DNA of 64,000 bases from Lutibacter sp. A64 (GTDB lineage: Bacteria; Bacteroidota; Bacteroidia; Flavobacteriales; Flavobacteriaceae). The first letter of the stretch is position 1; the number at the start of each line of letters is the position of its first letter. The translations under genes and the position numbers were made by a program. Shown piece by piece: positions 51,970-60,367 of the stretch. The DNA is taken from contig NZ_CP092487.1 of the NCBI RefSeq assembly GCF_022429565.1, positions 78,501 to 142,500 on the forward strand. The letters are read 5' to 3'. The notes below the pieces were generated by a model. That model did no database searches. It was given only the letters and a program-made list of their open reading frames with translations, and was not told the DNA's origin.

Positions 51970-52760
51970 TTAGTTAATATTTTTTAAAATAAAATCAATA
52001 ATTGGTTTAGGGTCTTTTAAGCTATGAGGATGATGACCAATACCTTTTTTTCTTATAAGTTTTATTGTACCACCTGCTTTTCTGAATTTTTCTGCTAATA
52101 GTAATGTGTTTTCTTTATAGGGAACTACAGTATCTGCATCACCATAAACATGTAAAATAAGAATATTTGCTTTTGCAATGTTTACAGAATTATTTATTGG
52201 AATATTAGTATATGTTTTAATAGTGATTGTATCTAAATCATATTTTTTTAAACAAAGTTTCCAAGCTTCTAGATCTCCCTTTCCTTCATACATACCACCT
52301 GGCCAACTTTTTATGTCACATACAGGAGCATCTGCATAAATACAAAAAACTTTGTCTGTATTTTTTGAAGCCCAATTGTAAATAATTAAGCCACCACGAC
52401 TCATTCCTTCTAATACAACTTTATTGTTGAGTTTGAATTTAGAAGTACAATATTTGTAAAATTCATTCCATAATTCTACAGCTTTATTATTTCCAAACAT
52501 ATTAGAAACATCAACATATACCACATGGAATCCTTTTTTTAACAAAGCCTTGTCAACCTGTGGTTGATGTCCCCAAAATCTTGCTCTCCAAATCCAATAA
52601 TTATTTTCATTTTTATTGTTTGGAAAACTATTTTTGCTTTATGACCTTTAAAAGAAAACTTTTTAACGTCATATTCTGTAAATATTTTATCCTGTCCAAA
52701 TGACGCTACTGTAATTAATATGGTTAGTAAAGTTAGAATGGTTGATTTTTTATAGTTCAT
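51970..52760 (-). pseudogene. Alpha/beta hydrolase gene split by a 1-base frameshift
   Basis: The first 73-residue frame starts with a signal peptide (ends VASFGQ) and reads to KAKIVF, then goes out of frame. The continuation (WIWRARFWGHQPQVDKALLKKGFHVVYVD and onwards) is in the next frame. It has alpha/beta-hydrolase marks: LEGMSRGGLI (Ser nucleophile), HVYGDADTVVP (Asp) and GIGHHPHSL (His). Adding one base in the A/T homopolymer at about 52624-52627 restores a single frame of about 263 residues. Either a pseudogene, a sequencing error or a phase-variable tract. Likely a secreted esterase-like hydrolase; no neighbour points to a substrate. Confidence 0.8.
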
Positions 52761-52817
52761 TTGTTGTTTTTAAATGAAGTTAGGTGAAATTATATGCGAA
52801 TCCAAATTCACTTTTTT

Positions 52818-52838
52818 GAAGTTAAGAAGCAAACTAAA
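52818..52838. repeat. 21-bp direct repeat, copy 1
   Basis: The 21 bases match those at 53430-53450 with two differences (shared core AGTTAAGAA and CAAACTAAA). The two copies bracket the 139-residue hypothetical gene and may record a duplication or an insertion. Confidence 0.5.
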
Positions 52839-52908
52839 TAATTAATCTTTTTTAGAGCATTGAAAATAAAACCTGACCTAGAATTAGTTAAAATGTCAAT
52901 TAGCTTTG

Positions 52909-52922
52909 GCCTATCGATAGGC
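52909..52922. other. 14-bp palindrome GCCTATCGATAGGC
   Basis: A perfect 14-bp palindrome between AAATGT (52891-52896) and ACATTT (52926-52931), giving a nested hairpin just past the 3' end of the minus-strand hypothetical gene. A terminator or a recombination site are both possible. Confidence 0.4.
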
Positions 52923-52937
52923 AGAACATTTAGTTGT

Positions 52938-53357
52938 TTAGAATGTTTTTTTATCTATTTCAATTAGTATTAAAGATTTCTTTTTTATCCAGTAATATAC
53001 AGGATGTAAAATTAATATTGCTAATAAAAAATAATAGTATTTTAAGTCAAGATTTAGGGTGTCTTTTCCAAGTATATAAAGTAACTGAAGCCCGAAAGCC
53101 ATTAGTAAAATTAAAGTTCCATATTTGTATTGAGTTAGTTTTAGGACTGTTATTTTGTTTTTAACAATATTCAGTTCAATTATTTGGCTATGATCCCAAC
53201 CGAATTTTGCATGAATTTTGTGTTTCCCATTTTCAACTTCATACTCTTGAGTTTCACGGGTATTAATAGTTCCAACTTTTTCACCGTCAATATAAATCTC
53301 GATTCTTGCTAATTGACCAACCCATCCAGTATTTCTTTCTATTCTAATTTTACTCAT
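52938..53357 (-). CDS. Hypothetical membrane protein with PEGA-like domain
   Basis: A 139-residue protein. The first 75 residues have beta-strand character with YIDGEKVGTINTRETQEYEVENGKHKI, similar to PEGA-type surface-domain patterns. Two hydrophobic helices follow (about 80-97 and 104-122), then a basic-acidic tail (KKKSLILIEIDKKTF). No signal peptide, so the N-terminal domain is likely cytosolic. Function not recognised. It is flanked by 21-bp near-identical repeats and lies beside the frameshifted hydrolase gene in a patch that looks variable. Confidence 0.6.
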   Translation of the reverse strand: MSKIRIERNTGWVGQLARIEIYIDGEKVGTINTRETQEYEVENGKHKIHAKFGWDHSQIIELNIVKNKITVLKLTQYKYGTLILLMAFGLQLLYILGKDTLNLDLKYYYFLLAILILHPVYYWIKKKSLILIEIDKKTF

Positions 53358-53429
53358 CGATTTCGATTTTTTTGCATTTGCTACTGGGTTAGATAAATTT
53401 AGCTTTTAGTTAGAGATAATCAAATTTTT

Positions 53430-53450
53430 AAAGTTAAGAAACAAACTAAA
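53430..53450. repeat. 21-bp direct repeat, copy 2
   Basis: The second copy, differing from 52818-52838 at two positions. The copies are 612 bases apart and in the same orientation. Confidence 0.5.
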
Positions 53451-53551
53451 CAAAGGTATAAATTATTTTTATTGAAGTATTGTTAAAATCCATTTATTAC
53501 TTGAGTTATAATAAAAAAATATATTAATTTTATTGAATAATAAGTAGACAT

Positions 53552-54310
53552 ATGAAATTAGTAATATCGCCAGCCAAATCATTAGATTTTGAAAAAAAAG
53601 TACCTACAACAGCATTTACTGAAGGTGAATTTTTAAAAGAAGCAGCAAAATTAAATGGTGTTTTAAAAAAGAAATCTCCTAAAAATTTGTCAGAATTAAT
53701 GAGTATTTCACCAAAATTAGGAGAATTAAATTGGCAACGCAATCAAGATTGGCAATTACCGTTTTCGTTAGAAAATGCACGTCAGGCTGTGTATGCATTT
53801 AATGGAGATGTTTATTCGGGGTTAGATGTTTATTCCTTACCACTAGAAAAATTAGAACAGCTTCAAAATAAATTGCGAATCTTATCTGGGCAATATGGTA
53901 TTTTAAAACCTTTAGATTTAATGCAACCGTACCGCTTAGAAATGGGAACTAAATTAAAAGTGGGTGCTAAAGAAAATCTATACCAATTTTGGGATAAAAA
54001 AGTGACAGAAAGCTTAAATTCTGAAATGGAAGCAGATGAGGTTTTTGTAAACTTAGCAAGCAATGAATACTTTAAAGTTATCAATACTAAATTGTTAAAA
54101 GTGCCAGTAATTACACCAGTTTTTAAAGATTATAAAGGCGAAAAATTAAAAATTATTAGCTTTTATGCTAAAAAAGCAAGAGGCTTAATGGTACGTTATA
54201 TTATTGATAATAATATAGAAACTGTAGAAGGTTTAAAAGGCTTTAATTCAAAGGGTTATGTGTTTGATTCTAAGCTTTCAAACGAAAAAGAGTTAATTTT
54301 TACGCGATAA
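53552..54310 (+). CDS. yaaA: Peroxide stress protein YaaA
   Basis: A 252-residue UPF0246/DUF328 protein. Conserved parts are the N-terminal KLVISPAKSLDFE, QAVYAFNGDVYSGLDV, LSGQYGILKPLDLMQPYRLEMGTKL, LASNEYFKVI and SFYAKKARGLMVRYI. In E. coli YaaA limits intracellular free iron during hydrogen peroxide stress, and it can bind DNA. Length is typical (about 250-260). It is transcribed alone, and the polyamine operon begins 317 bp downstream. Confidence 0.92.
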   Translation: MKLVISPAKSLDFEKKVPTTAFTEGEFLKEAAKLNGVLKKKSPKNLSELMSISPKLGELNWQRNQDWQLPFSLENARQAVYAFNGDVYSGLDVYSLPLEKLEQLQNKLRILSGQYGILKPLDLMQPYRLEMGTKLKVGAKENLYQFWDKKVTESLNSEMEADEVFVNLASNEYFKVINTKLLKVPVITPVFKDYKGEKLKIISFYAKKARGLMVRYIIDNNIETVEGLKGFNSKGYVFDSKLSNEKELIFTR

Positions 54311-54627
54311 TTAAATTTTTTTTAAAATCGTATTGTTTTTTTATATATGTTTGTCACGTTATTTTTTAGTGACAATGAAAAATATTTGTTTTTTCGGTCG
54401 TAACTTTTTTATTAAGAAGTTTTTAGGTTACTATGTGTTTTGGAAGCACAACGAAAAATTAAGGAAAACGACAACTTCTGTTAACTACATTTTTAAAATT
54501 TACAGCCAAATTCTGGGTGTAGATAATCAAAACACATATTCAATATTAAGGGTATAGCTATTACTATTTATTTAGAATAGCCTTGAAAACGAGGCTACAA
54601 TTAAATTTAAATAATTAAATAGAAGTA
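54311..54627. other. 317-bp gap before arginine decarboxylase gene
   Basis: No recognised gene. A -7-like TATGTTTG is at 54346-54353, which would give a leader of about 265 bases. A short hairpin (TAGCCT 54578-54583 / AGGCTA 54592-54597) lies 30 bases before the arginine decarboxylase ATG. A basic 60-codon frame from ATG 54375 to 54557 exists but has no recognisable features. Confidence 0.4.
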
Positions 54628-56025
54628 ATGAATACTAAATATATTGATTTAATAAATCAAACTTTTGATTTTCCTCAAGAGGAATTTAAAATAGACAAAA
54701 AGAAAAATTTGCATTTTCATGATATTGATACAATGAAACTTGCAGAAGAATTTGGAACACCTTTAAAGTTTACTTATTTACCAAAAATTAGCGAAAATAT
54801 TCAAAAAGCTAAAGGTTGGTTTAAAACATCTATGCGTAAGCATAAATATAAAGGAAAATACCACTATTGTTATTGTACTAAAAGCTCACATTTTAAGCAT
54901 GTTTTAAGTGAAGCTTTAAGTAACGATATTCATATAGAAACTTCTTCTGCAGTAGATATTGATATTGTTGAAAACCTAAAAATATCAGGGAAAATAACCG
55001 ATAAAACCTTTATTTTATGTAATGGTTTTAAAAGAGATGCTTATGTAAAAAACATACAAAGGCTAATAAATAACGGTCATAAAAACTGTTTTCCAATTAT
55101 AGATAATTACGAAGAAATTGATTTGCTAACAAATGGAATTCGTAAAAAAATTAACATAGGAATTAGAATTGCTTCGGAAGAAGAACCAAAGTTCGAATTT
55201 TATACATCTCGTTTAGGAATTGGCTATAAAAACATAGTAGATTTTTATAGGCGAGATATAAAAGATAATAAAAAAGTAAACCTAAAAATGTTGCACTTTT
55301 TTATTAATACTGGAATTAAAGACAATGCTTATTATTGGAACGAATTAAGTAAATGTCTAAAAGTTTATATCAATCTAAAACGTATTTGTCCTAGCTTAGA
55401 TAGCTTAAATATTGGAGGAGGTTTTCCTATTAAAAATTCATTAGCATTTGATTATGATTATGAATATATGATTGATGAAATTATTTCTCAAATTAAAATT
55501 GCGTGTGATGAAGCTGAAGTTCAGGTACCACATATTTTTACAGAATTTGGTAGCTTTACAGTAGGTGAAAGTGGAGGTGCTTTGTATAAAGTTTTATATC
55601 AAAAAAAGCAAAACGATAGAGAACGTTGGAATATGATAAACTCTTCTTTTATTACAACATTACCAGATAGTTGGGCTATAAATAAACGCTTTGTAATGTT
55701 GCCTTTAAATAGATGGAACGATAATTACGAGCGAGTTTTACTTGGAGGTTTAACCTGCGATAGTGATGATTATTACAATTCAGAACAACATATAAATGCT
55801 ATTTATATGCCAACTTATAAAGAAGAAAAACCTTTATATATTGGATTTTTTAATACTGGTGCATATCAAGAAACAATTGGTGGTTACGGAGGTTTGCAAC
55901 ACTGCTTAATTCCGCAACCAAAACATGTTATTATATCAAAAAACAACGAAGGAAAATTAGAATACAAAGTTTTTAAAGAACAACAAAAACCAAGTGATTT
56001 TTTAAAAATATTAGGTTATGAATAA
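54628..56025 (+). CDS. Arginine decarboxylase, PLP fold III
   Basis: A 465-residue decarboxylase of the Bacteroidota SpeA type. The PLP lysine is in YCYCTKSS (Lys85), with GGGFPI for phosphate binding, PHIFTEFGSFTVGESGG, and the active-site Cys/Asp in GLTCDSDDYY. It is shorter than E. coli SpeA (about 660). Product would be agmatine, the substrate of the next gene; the coding regions overlap by 8 bases. It opens a four-gene operon with agmatinase, a deoxyhypusine-synthase-family protein and a small acidic protein. Ornithine or diaminopimelate decarboxylases are related, but the agmatinase partner supports arginine. Confidence 0.88.
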   Translation: MNTKYIDLINQTFDFPQEEFKIDKKKNLHFHDIDTMKLAEEFGTPLKFTYLPKISENIQKAKGWFKTSMRKHKYKGKYHYCYCTKSSHFKHVLSEALSNDIHIETSSAVDIDIVENLKISGKITDKTFILCNGFKRDAYVKNIQRLINNGHKNCFPIIDNYEEIDLLTNGIRKKINIGIRIASEEEPKFEFYTSRLGIGYKNIVDFYRRDIKDNKKVNLKMLHFFINTGIKDNAYYWNELSKCLKVYINLKRICPSLDSLNIGGGFPIKNSLAFDYDYEYMIDEIISQIKIACDEAEVQVPHIFTEFGSFTVGESGGALYKVLYQKKQNDRERWNMINSSFITTLPDSWAINKRFVMLPLNRWNDNYERVLLGGLTCDSDDYYNSEQHINAIYMPTYKEEKPLYIGFFNTGAYQETIGGYGGLQHCLIPQPKHVIISKNNEGKLEYKVFKEQQKPSDFLKILGYE

Positions 56026-56956
56026 AAAAACTTACGCAGGAATCCCTGAACAAAACAGTAAAATTGAAACTTCAAAAGTAGTTTTAATTCCAGTTCCTTA
56101 TGATGGAACAAGTACCTGGCAAAAAGGTGCCGATAAAGGTCCAGAAGCTTTTTTAAGTGCTTCAGAAAATATGGAATTGTACGATATAGAAACCGATACA
56201 GAAGTGTATAAAAACGGTATTTATTTGGCAGATGCTGTTACTGAAAATACTTCACCAGAAAGTATGGTAGAAGCAGTACATCAAACTACTAAAGAGTATA
56301 TCAAAAAAAATAAATTTGTAACCTTATTTGGTGGAGAACACTCGATTTCAATTGGTTCAATTAGAGCATTTAACGAGTGTTTTAATAGCTTAACAGTTGT
56401 GCAAATTGATGCGCATGCAGATTTACGTAAAGAGTACGAAGGTTCTACATGTAACCACGCTTGCGCAGTTTATGAGGCAAGTCAAACCACAAACTTAATT
56501 CAAGTGGGTATTCGAAGTATGGATGCTATTGAAAAAACCGTAATGGATTTAGATAAAGTGTTTTTTGCACACGAAATGGCACAAGACGATTACTGGATGG
56601 AAAATGCAATAGATTTAATGACTGAAAATGTGTTTTTAACAATAGATTTAGATGCTTTTGACCCTTCAATAATGCCATCAACTGGAACTCCAGAGCCAGG
56701 TGGTTTATTATGGTATGAAACCTTAGAGTTTTTGAATAAAATTTTTAAAGAAAAAAATGTGGTAGGTTTCGATATTGTGGAACTTTGCCCTAATGAAAAA
56801 GAAAAATCTTCAGACTTTTTAGCTGCAAAATTGTATTACAAAATGTTAAGCTATAAATTTAATAATTCTGAAGAAGATGATTATGATGATATAAAAGGTT
56901 TTAAAGAACCAACAAACAGATTTACTAAATTTAACGACGAAGAAAATGACTACTAA
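56018..56956 (+). CDS. speB: Agmatinase
   Basis: A 312-residue ureohydrolase. The binuclear manganese ligands are complete: GGEHS (His108), DAHAD (131-135) and DLDAFDP (Asp210/Asp212). TGTPEPGG is typical for agmatinase/arginase family members. Agmatinase converts agmatine into putrescine and urea. The last 30 residues are an unusual acidic tail (EEDDYDD...NDEENDY). It overlaps both neighbours (8 and 11 bases), so translation is coupled. Arginase is the alternative but would not fit with an arginine decarboxylase next door. Confidence 0.9.
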   Translation: MNKKTYAGIPEQNSKIETSKVVLIPVPYDGTSTWQKGADKGPEAFLSASENMELYDIETDTEVYKNGIYLADAVTENTSPESMVEAVHQTTKEYIKKNKFVTLFGGEHSISIGSIRAFNECFNSLTVVQIDAHADLRKEYEGSTCNHACAVYEASQTTNLIQVGIRSMDAIEKTVMDLDKVFFAHEMAQDDYWMENAIDLMTENVFLTIDLDAFDPSIMPSTGTPEPGGLLWYETLEFLNKIFKEKNVVGFDIVELCPNEKEKSSDFLAAKLYYKMLSYKFNNSEEDDYDDIKGFKEPTNRFTKFNDEENDY

Positions 56957-57923
56957 TAAAGGAGCAATTTCACAATTTATAGAAAAATATTATTTGCATT
57001 TTAATGCAGCATCGGTTGTAGATGCAGCAAAAGAATACGAAAGTCAATTAGCAAAAGGATCTAAAATGTTAGTATCATTAGCAGGTGCAATGAGTACAGC
57101 AGAATTAGGTAAAATATTTGCTGAAGTAATTAGACAAGATAAAGTTCAAATAATTTCTTGTACAGGAGCAAATCTTGAAGAAGATGTTATGAATTTGGTA
57201 GCACATTCTCATTATAAAAGAGTACCAAATTATAGAGATTTAACGCCACAAGATGAATGGAATTTATTAGAAAAAGGGCTAAATAGAGTTACTGATACTT
57301 GTATTCCAGAAGAAGAGGCGTTTAGACGTTTACAAGAACATATATTTAAAATATGGAAAGATGCAGAAGAGGCTGGAGAACGTTATTTCCCACATGAATT
57401 TATGTACAAACTTGTACTTTCTGGAGTTTTAGATCAATACCACGAAATAGATCCCAAAAATAGTTGGATGATTGCTGCAGCTGAAGCTAATTTACCAATG
57501 GTAGTTCCAGGTTGGGAAGACAGTACAATGGGAAATATTTTTGCTTCGTATGTGTTAAAAGGTGAATTAAAAGCAAGTACCATGAAATCTGGAATTGAAT
57601 ATATGACTTTCTTAGCAGATTGGTATACTGAAAATTCAAAAGACGGTATAGGTTTTTTTCAAATTGGAGGTGGTATTGCAGGAGATTTTCCAATATGTGT
57701 AGTGCCAATGTTGTACCAAGATTTGGAAAGAACCGACACACCATTTTGGAGCTATTTTTGTCAAATTTCAGATTCAACAACTAGTTACGGATCTTATTCT
57801 GGAGCAGTTCCAAATGAGAAAATTACTTGGGGAAAATTAGATATTAACACTCCAAAATATATTATAGAATCTGATGCTACCATTGTTGCACCATTAATTT
57901 TTGCCTACTTATTAGATATGTAG
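56946..57923 (+). CDS. Deoxyhypusine-synthase-family protein lacking the catalytic lysine
   Basis: A 325-residue protein with the deoxyhypusine synthase (DHS) fold: SLAGAMSTAELG, ISCTGANLEED, GITRV-like GLNRVTDT, VPGWEDSTMGN and the C-terminal SGAVPNEKITWGKL, which corresponds to the SGARPDEAVSWGKI of eukaryotic DHS. In eukaryotic DHS the imine-forming lysine follows a GGG turn (GGGVVKHH); here it reads GGGIAGDFPI (241-250) with no lysine. The eIF5A substrate is absent in bacteria. The gene sits in a polyamine operon, so it may process putrescine-derived polyamines by an altered mechanism. Activity unknown. Confidence 0.85.
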   Translation: MTTNKGAISQFIEKYYLHFNAASVVDAAKEYESQLAKGSKMLVSLAGAMSTAELGKIFAEVIRQDKVQIISCTGANLEEDVMNLVAHSHYKRVPNYRDLTPQDEWNLLEKGLNRVTDTCIPEEEAFRRLQEHIFKIWKDAEEAGERYFPHEFMYKLVLSGVLDQYHEIDPKNSWMIAAAEANLPMVVPGWEDSTMGNIFASYVLKGELKASTMKSGIEYMTFLADWYTENSKDGIGFFQIGGGIAGDFPICVVPMLYQDLERTDTPFWSYFCQISDSTTSYGSYSGAVPNEKITWGKLDINTPKYIIESDATIVAPLIFAYLLDM

Positions 57924-57925
57924 TT

Positions 57926-58219
57926 ATGAAGAGAGTTATTGTAGATTATAGTAAGTTAACAAATGATATTTTAGATTTATTAGTTGAAAAATATCCATCA
58001 GGTTATGGTTATAGAGATATAATAACGTTTAAAAATGCCAAAGGTGAAACAATAAGAGCTGTAGAAGTAACTACAGAAGATACTTGTTATTTGGTGAAAA
58101 TTAGTTTGAAATTAGAAGAAACTATGGAAGATTATGATGCTGATGCAGATAATTTTGATGACGTTTATGATTCAACTAATTTAGAAGATATAGCAGATGA
58201 AAGTTCTTATGATTATTAA
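57926..58219 (+). CDS. Small acidic protein of polyamine operon
   Basis: A 97-residue protein starting 2 bp after the DHS-like gene. The first 60 residues are a mixed alpha/beta segment with GYGYRDIITFKNAKGE and AVEVTTEDTCYLVKI; the last 36 carry 15 Asp or Glu residues (DYDADADNFDDVYD). No signal peptide or membrane segment. Function not recognised. Position as last gene of the arginine decarboxylase-agmatinase-DHS-like operon suggests a polyamine-related role; its polyanionic tail could bind cationic polyamines (inference). A long hairpin follows. Confidence 0.75.
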   Translation: MKRVIVDYSKLTNDILDLLVEKYPSGYGYRDIITFKNAKGETIRAVEVTTEDTCYLVKISLKLEETMEDYDADADNFDDVYDSTNLEDIADESSYDY

Positions 58220-58223
58220 CTAA

Positions 58224-58296
58224 AAAAAGACTGTTTGAAAAAATATCCATCTTTCTGAAATTAATTCAGATTGACGGTTTTTTAAACAGTCTTTTT
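58224..58296. terminator. Bidirectional terminator with long, nested loop
   Basis: AAAAAGACTGTTT (58224-58236) pairs with AAACAGTCTTTTT (58284-58296), and the stem extends through one G.T pair and an A/T run to about 20 bp. The 34-base loop holds a second small hairpin (TCTGAA/TTCAGA). It separates the polyamine operon from the convergent DUF2853 gene. Confidence 0.75.
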
Positions 58297-58313
58297 ATTA
58301 AATTTTTTTAAGT

Positions 58314-58649
58314 CTAGTAAATAGATTCTTTTCCAAATTCTTTCACTAAAATATAATAGAAAATAGCTCTGTATTTATTTCTGTTAGATTTACCCATAGT
58401 TTCAACAGCTTTTTCCATAGCGGCATCTAATTCAGGACTATCTGAAAGACCTAATTTTTTTATTAGGAAGTTGTTTTTTACTGTAGCTAATTCTTTAGGA
58501 TCTGATCCAGATACAGTTTCAGCATCTTTTTTATAAATAGAAGGTCCTAATCCTTTAGTAACCTTAGCTAATAAATCAGCATCAAAACTGATTCCTAACT
58601 TTTTCATTTCACTTTCATAAAGTGCTATTTTTTCATCTAATTTACTCAT
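58314..58649 (-). CDS. DUF2853 family protein
   Basis: A 111-residue soluble helical protein matching DUF2853: KIALYESEMKKLGISFDADLLAKVTKGLGPSIYKKD, NFLIKKLGL and NRNKYRAIFYYILVKEFGK. Function unknown; members are common in Bacteroidota and Alphaproteobacteria. No export signal. It is a single-gene unit convergent with the polyamine operon. The sdaA gene lies 80 bp downstream of its 5' end, transcribed the same way. Confidence 0.82.
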   Translation of the reverse strand: MSKLDEKIALYESEMKKLGISFDADLLAKVTKGLGPSIYKKDAETVSGSDPKELATVKNNFLIKKLGLSDSPELDAAMEKAVETMGKSNRNKYRAIFYYILVKEFGKESIY

Positions 58650-58729
58650 GAGTAACGAATTTTTTTATTAAAGTTAATATTTCTTTTACCAAATATAAAA
58701 AATATAATTTGTTTAACGTGAAAATTAGG

Positions 58730-60154
58730 TTAACAATCTGAAAGATTTACTCCAACCGCCAATCCACCTTCAGAGGTTTCTTTATACTTAGAGTTCATAT
58801 CTTGTGCAGTTTCCCACATGCTAGAAATTACTTTATCAAGTGGTACTTTGGCATTTAAACTATCTGACTCTAAAGCTAATTCAGCTGCATTAATTGCCTT
58901 AATTGCTCCCATTGCATTACGTTCAATACAAGGTATTTGTACTAAACCACCTATGGGATCACAAGTTAACCCTAAATGATGTTCCATTGCAATTTCACTA
59001 GCCATTAAAACTTGCTCAGGTGTTCCGCCAAGTAATTCGGTTAAAGCACCTGCAGCCATTGCGGATGAAACACCAATCTCTGCTTGGCAACCACCCATTG
59101 CTGCTGATATTGTAGCACCCTTTTTAAATAAGCTGCCAATTTCACTAGCAACTAATAAAAATTGTTTTATGTGTTTAAAGGAAGCTTCGTGATTTTCTAT
59201 AACTAAATAGTACATTAATACTGCAGGTATTACACCAGCACTTCCATTAGTGGGGGCCGTTACAACTCTACCTAGTGAGGCATTTACTTCGTTTACACTT
59301 AAAGCAAAGCAACTTACCCATTTTAATATTTGACGAAATTTAACTTCGGTATTTCTAATAGCTTGTAACCATTCATTTGGTGTACTATAAATTTTATCTT
59401 CTTTTAACTTTTGATGCATATCAAAAGCGCGTCTTCTAACTTTTAATCCACCAGGTAAAATACCTTCAGTATGACAACCAATATACATGCTCTCAAGCAT
59501 GGTATCCCAAATTCGTTTTATTTCAAAGTCAATTTCTTTATCGGTTCTTAAAGAGCGTTCGTTTTCTAAAACAATTTCTGAAATTTTTAATTGTTCTTGT
59601 TTGCAATAAAGTTCTAATTCTGTTGCTTTTTGTATAGAATAAGGAAATGTTTTAAAAATTTCAATATTTTCTTTAGCATGAATTAATTCTTCTCTAACAA
59701 CAAAACCACCACCAATAGAATAGTAAATATCGGTTGATATTTCTTTGGCATTATTAAAGCCTGTAAATTTCATGGCATTTGCATGAAAAGGCAAAAATTC
59801 TTTGTTAAAAACAATATCGGTTAATGGATTAAAATCAATGGTAATACTATTTCCAAATTTTAATTGTTGTGTTTCTTTAATTTTAGAAATTAGAGGCGTT
59901 ATTTCTTCTGTAGGAATATATTCTGGGTCGGCACCTGTTAAACCTAAAATTACAGCTAAATCTGTAGCATGTCCTTTTCCTGTTAAAGATAGCGAACCGT
60001 ATAAATCTACTTTTACAGAAGTTATTTCAGAAAAAAGATTTTCCTTCTTTAAGTGGTTTATCCAGCGTTCTGCAGCCCTCCATGGGCCTAAGGTATGAGA
60101 GCTTGAAGGACCAATGCCAATTTTTAGCATATCAAAAATAGAAATACACTCCAT
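58730..60154 (-). CDS. sdaA: L-serine ammonia-lyase
   Basis: A 474-residue iron-sulfur L-serine dehydratase with beta and alpha domains in one chain. N-terminal [24 protein letters not shown] is the signature, and C-terminal [57 protein letters not shown] supply cluster cysteines and active-site residues. It converts serine to pyruvate and ammonia. Divergent from dnaK, with 213 bp between them. Length is typical for the single-chain enzyme (about 455-475). Confidence 0.95.
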   Translation of the reverse strand: MECISIFDMLKIGIGPSSSHTLGPWRAAERWINHLKKENLFSEITSVKVDLYGSLSLTGKGHATDLAVILGLTGADPEYIPTEEITPLISKIKETQQLKFGNSITIDFNPLTDIVFNKEFLPFHANAMKFTGFNNAKEISTDIYYSIGGGFVVREELIHAKENIEIFKTFPYSIQKATELELYCKQEQLKISEIVLENERSLRTDKEIDFEIKRIWDTMLESMYIGCHTEGILPGGLKVRRRAFDMHQKLKEDKIYSTPNEWLQAIRNTEVKFRQILKWVSCFALSVNEVNASLGRVVTAPTNGSAGVIPAVLMYYLVIENHEASFKHIKQFLLVASEIGSLFKKGATISAAMGGCQAEIGVSSAMAAGALTELLGGTPEQVLMASEIAMEHHLGLTCDPIGGLVQIPCIERNAMGAIKAINAAELALESDSLNAKVPLDKVISSMWETAQDMNSKYKETSEGGLAVGVNLSDC

Positions 60155-60198
60155 TGTTCAGTTTTTTAACCCGCAAATATATACTATTAGTTTATAGT

Positions 60199-60307
60199 TT
60201 TGTCATTTATAATAAATATTTAAACAGATATACAGACAGAATAATGACATTTAAAAGCTTTCGTATATGAAGTTATGACATATTGACATAGAAATTTGTA
60301 ATGGCAT
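60199..60307. promoter_or_regulatory. TGACAT repeats upstream of dnaK
   Basis: TGACAT occurs at 60245-60250, 60276-60281 and 60284-60289, with a variant TGGCAT at 60302-60307 and an opposite-strand copy TGTCA at 60201-60205. The last two perfect copies are 8 bases apart. This clustering in the sdaA/dnaK gap could be a regulator site, possibly for heat-shock control. Confidence 0.35.
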
Positions 60308-60367
60308 AAACATTGTTTAATTGTAACTGTAAGTTTAAAAAAAATTAAATAATAAAAATATATAATT

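Noticed and set aside
54375..54557. Basic 60-codon frame upstream of the arginine decarboxylase gene
   Set aside because: No family pattern, signal or promoter placement supports it; it is mentioned only as part of the gap description.
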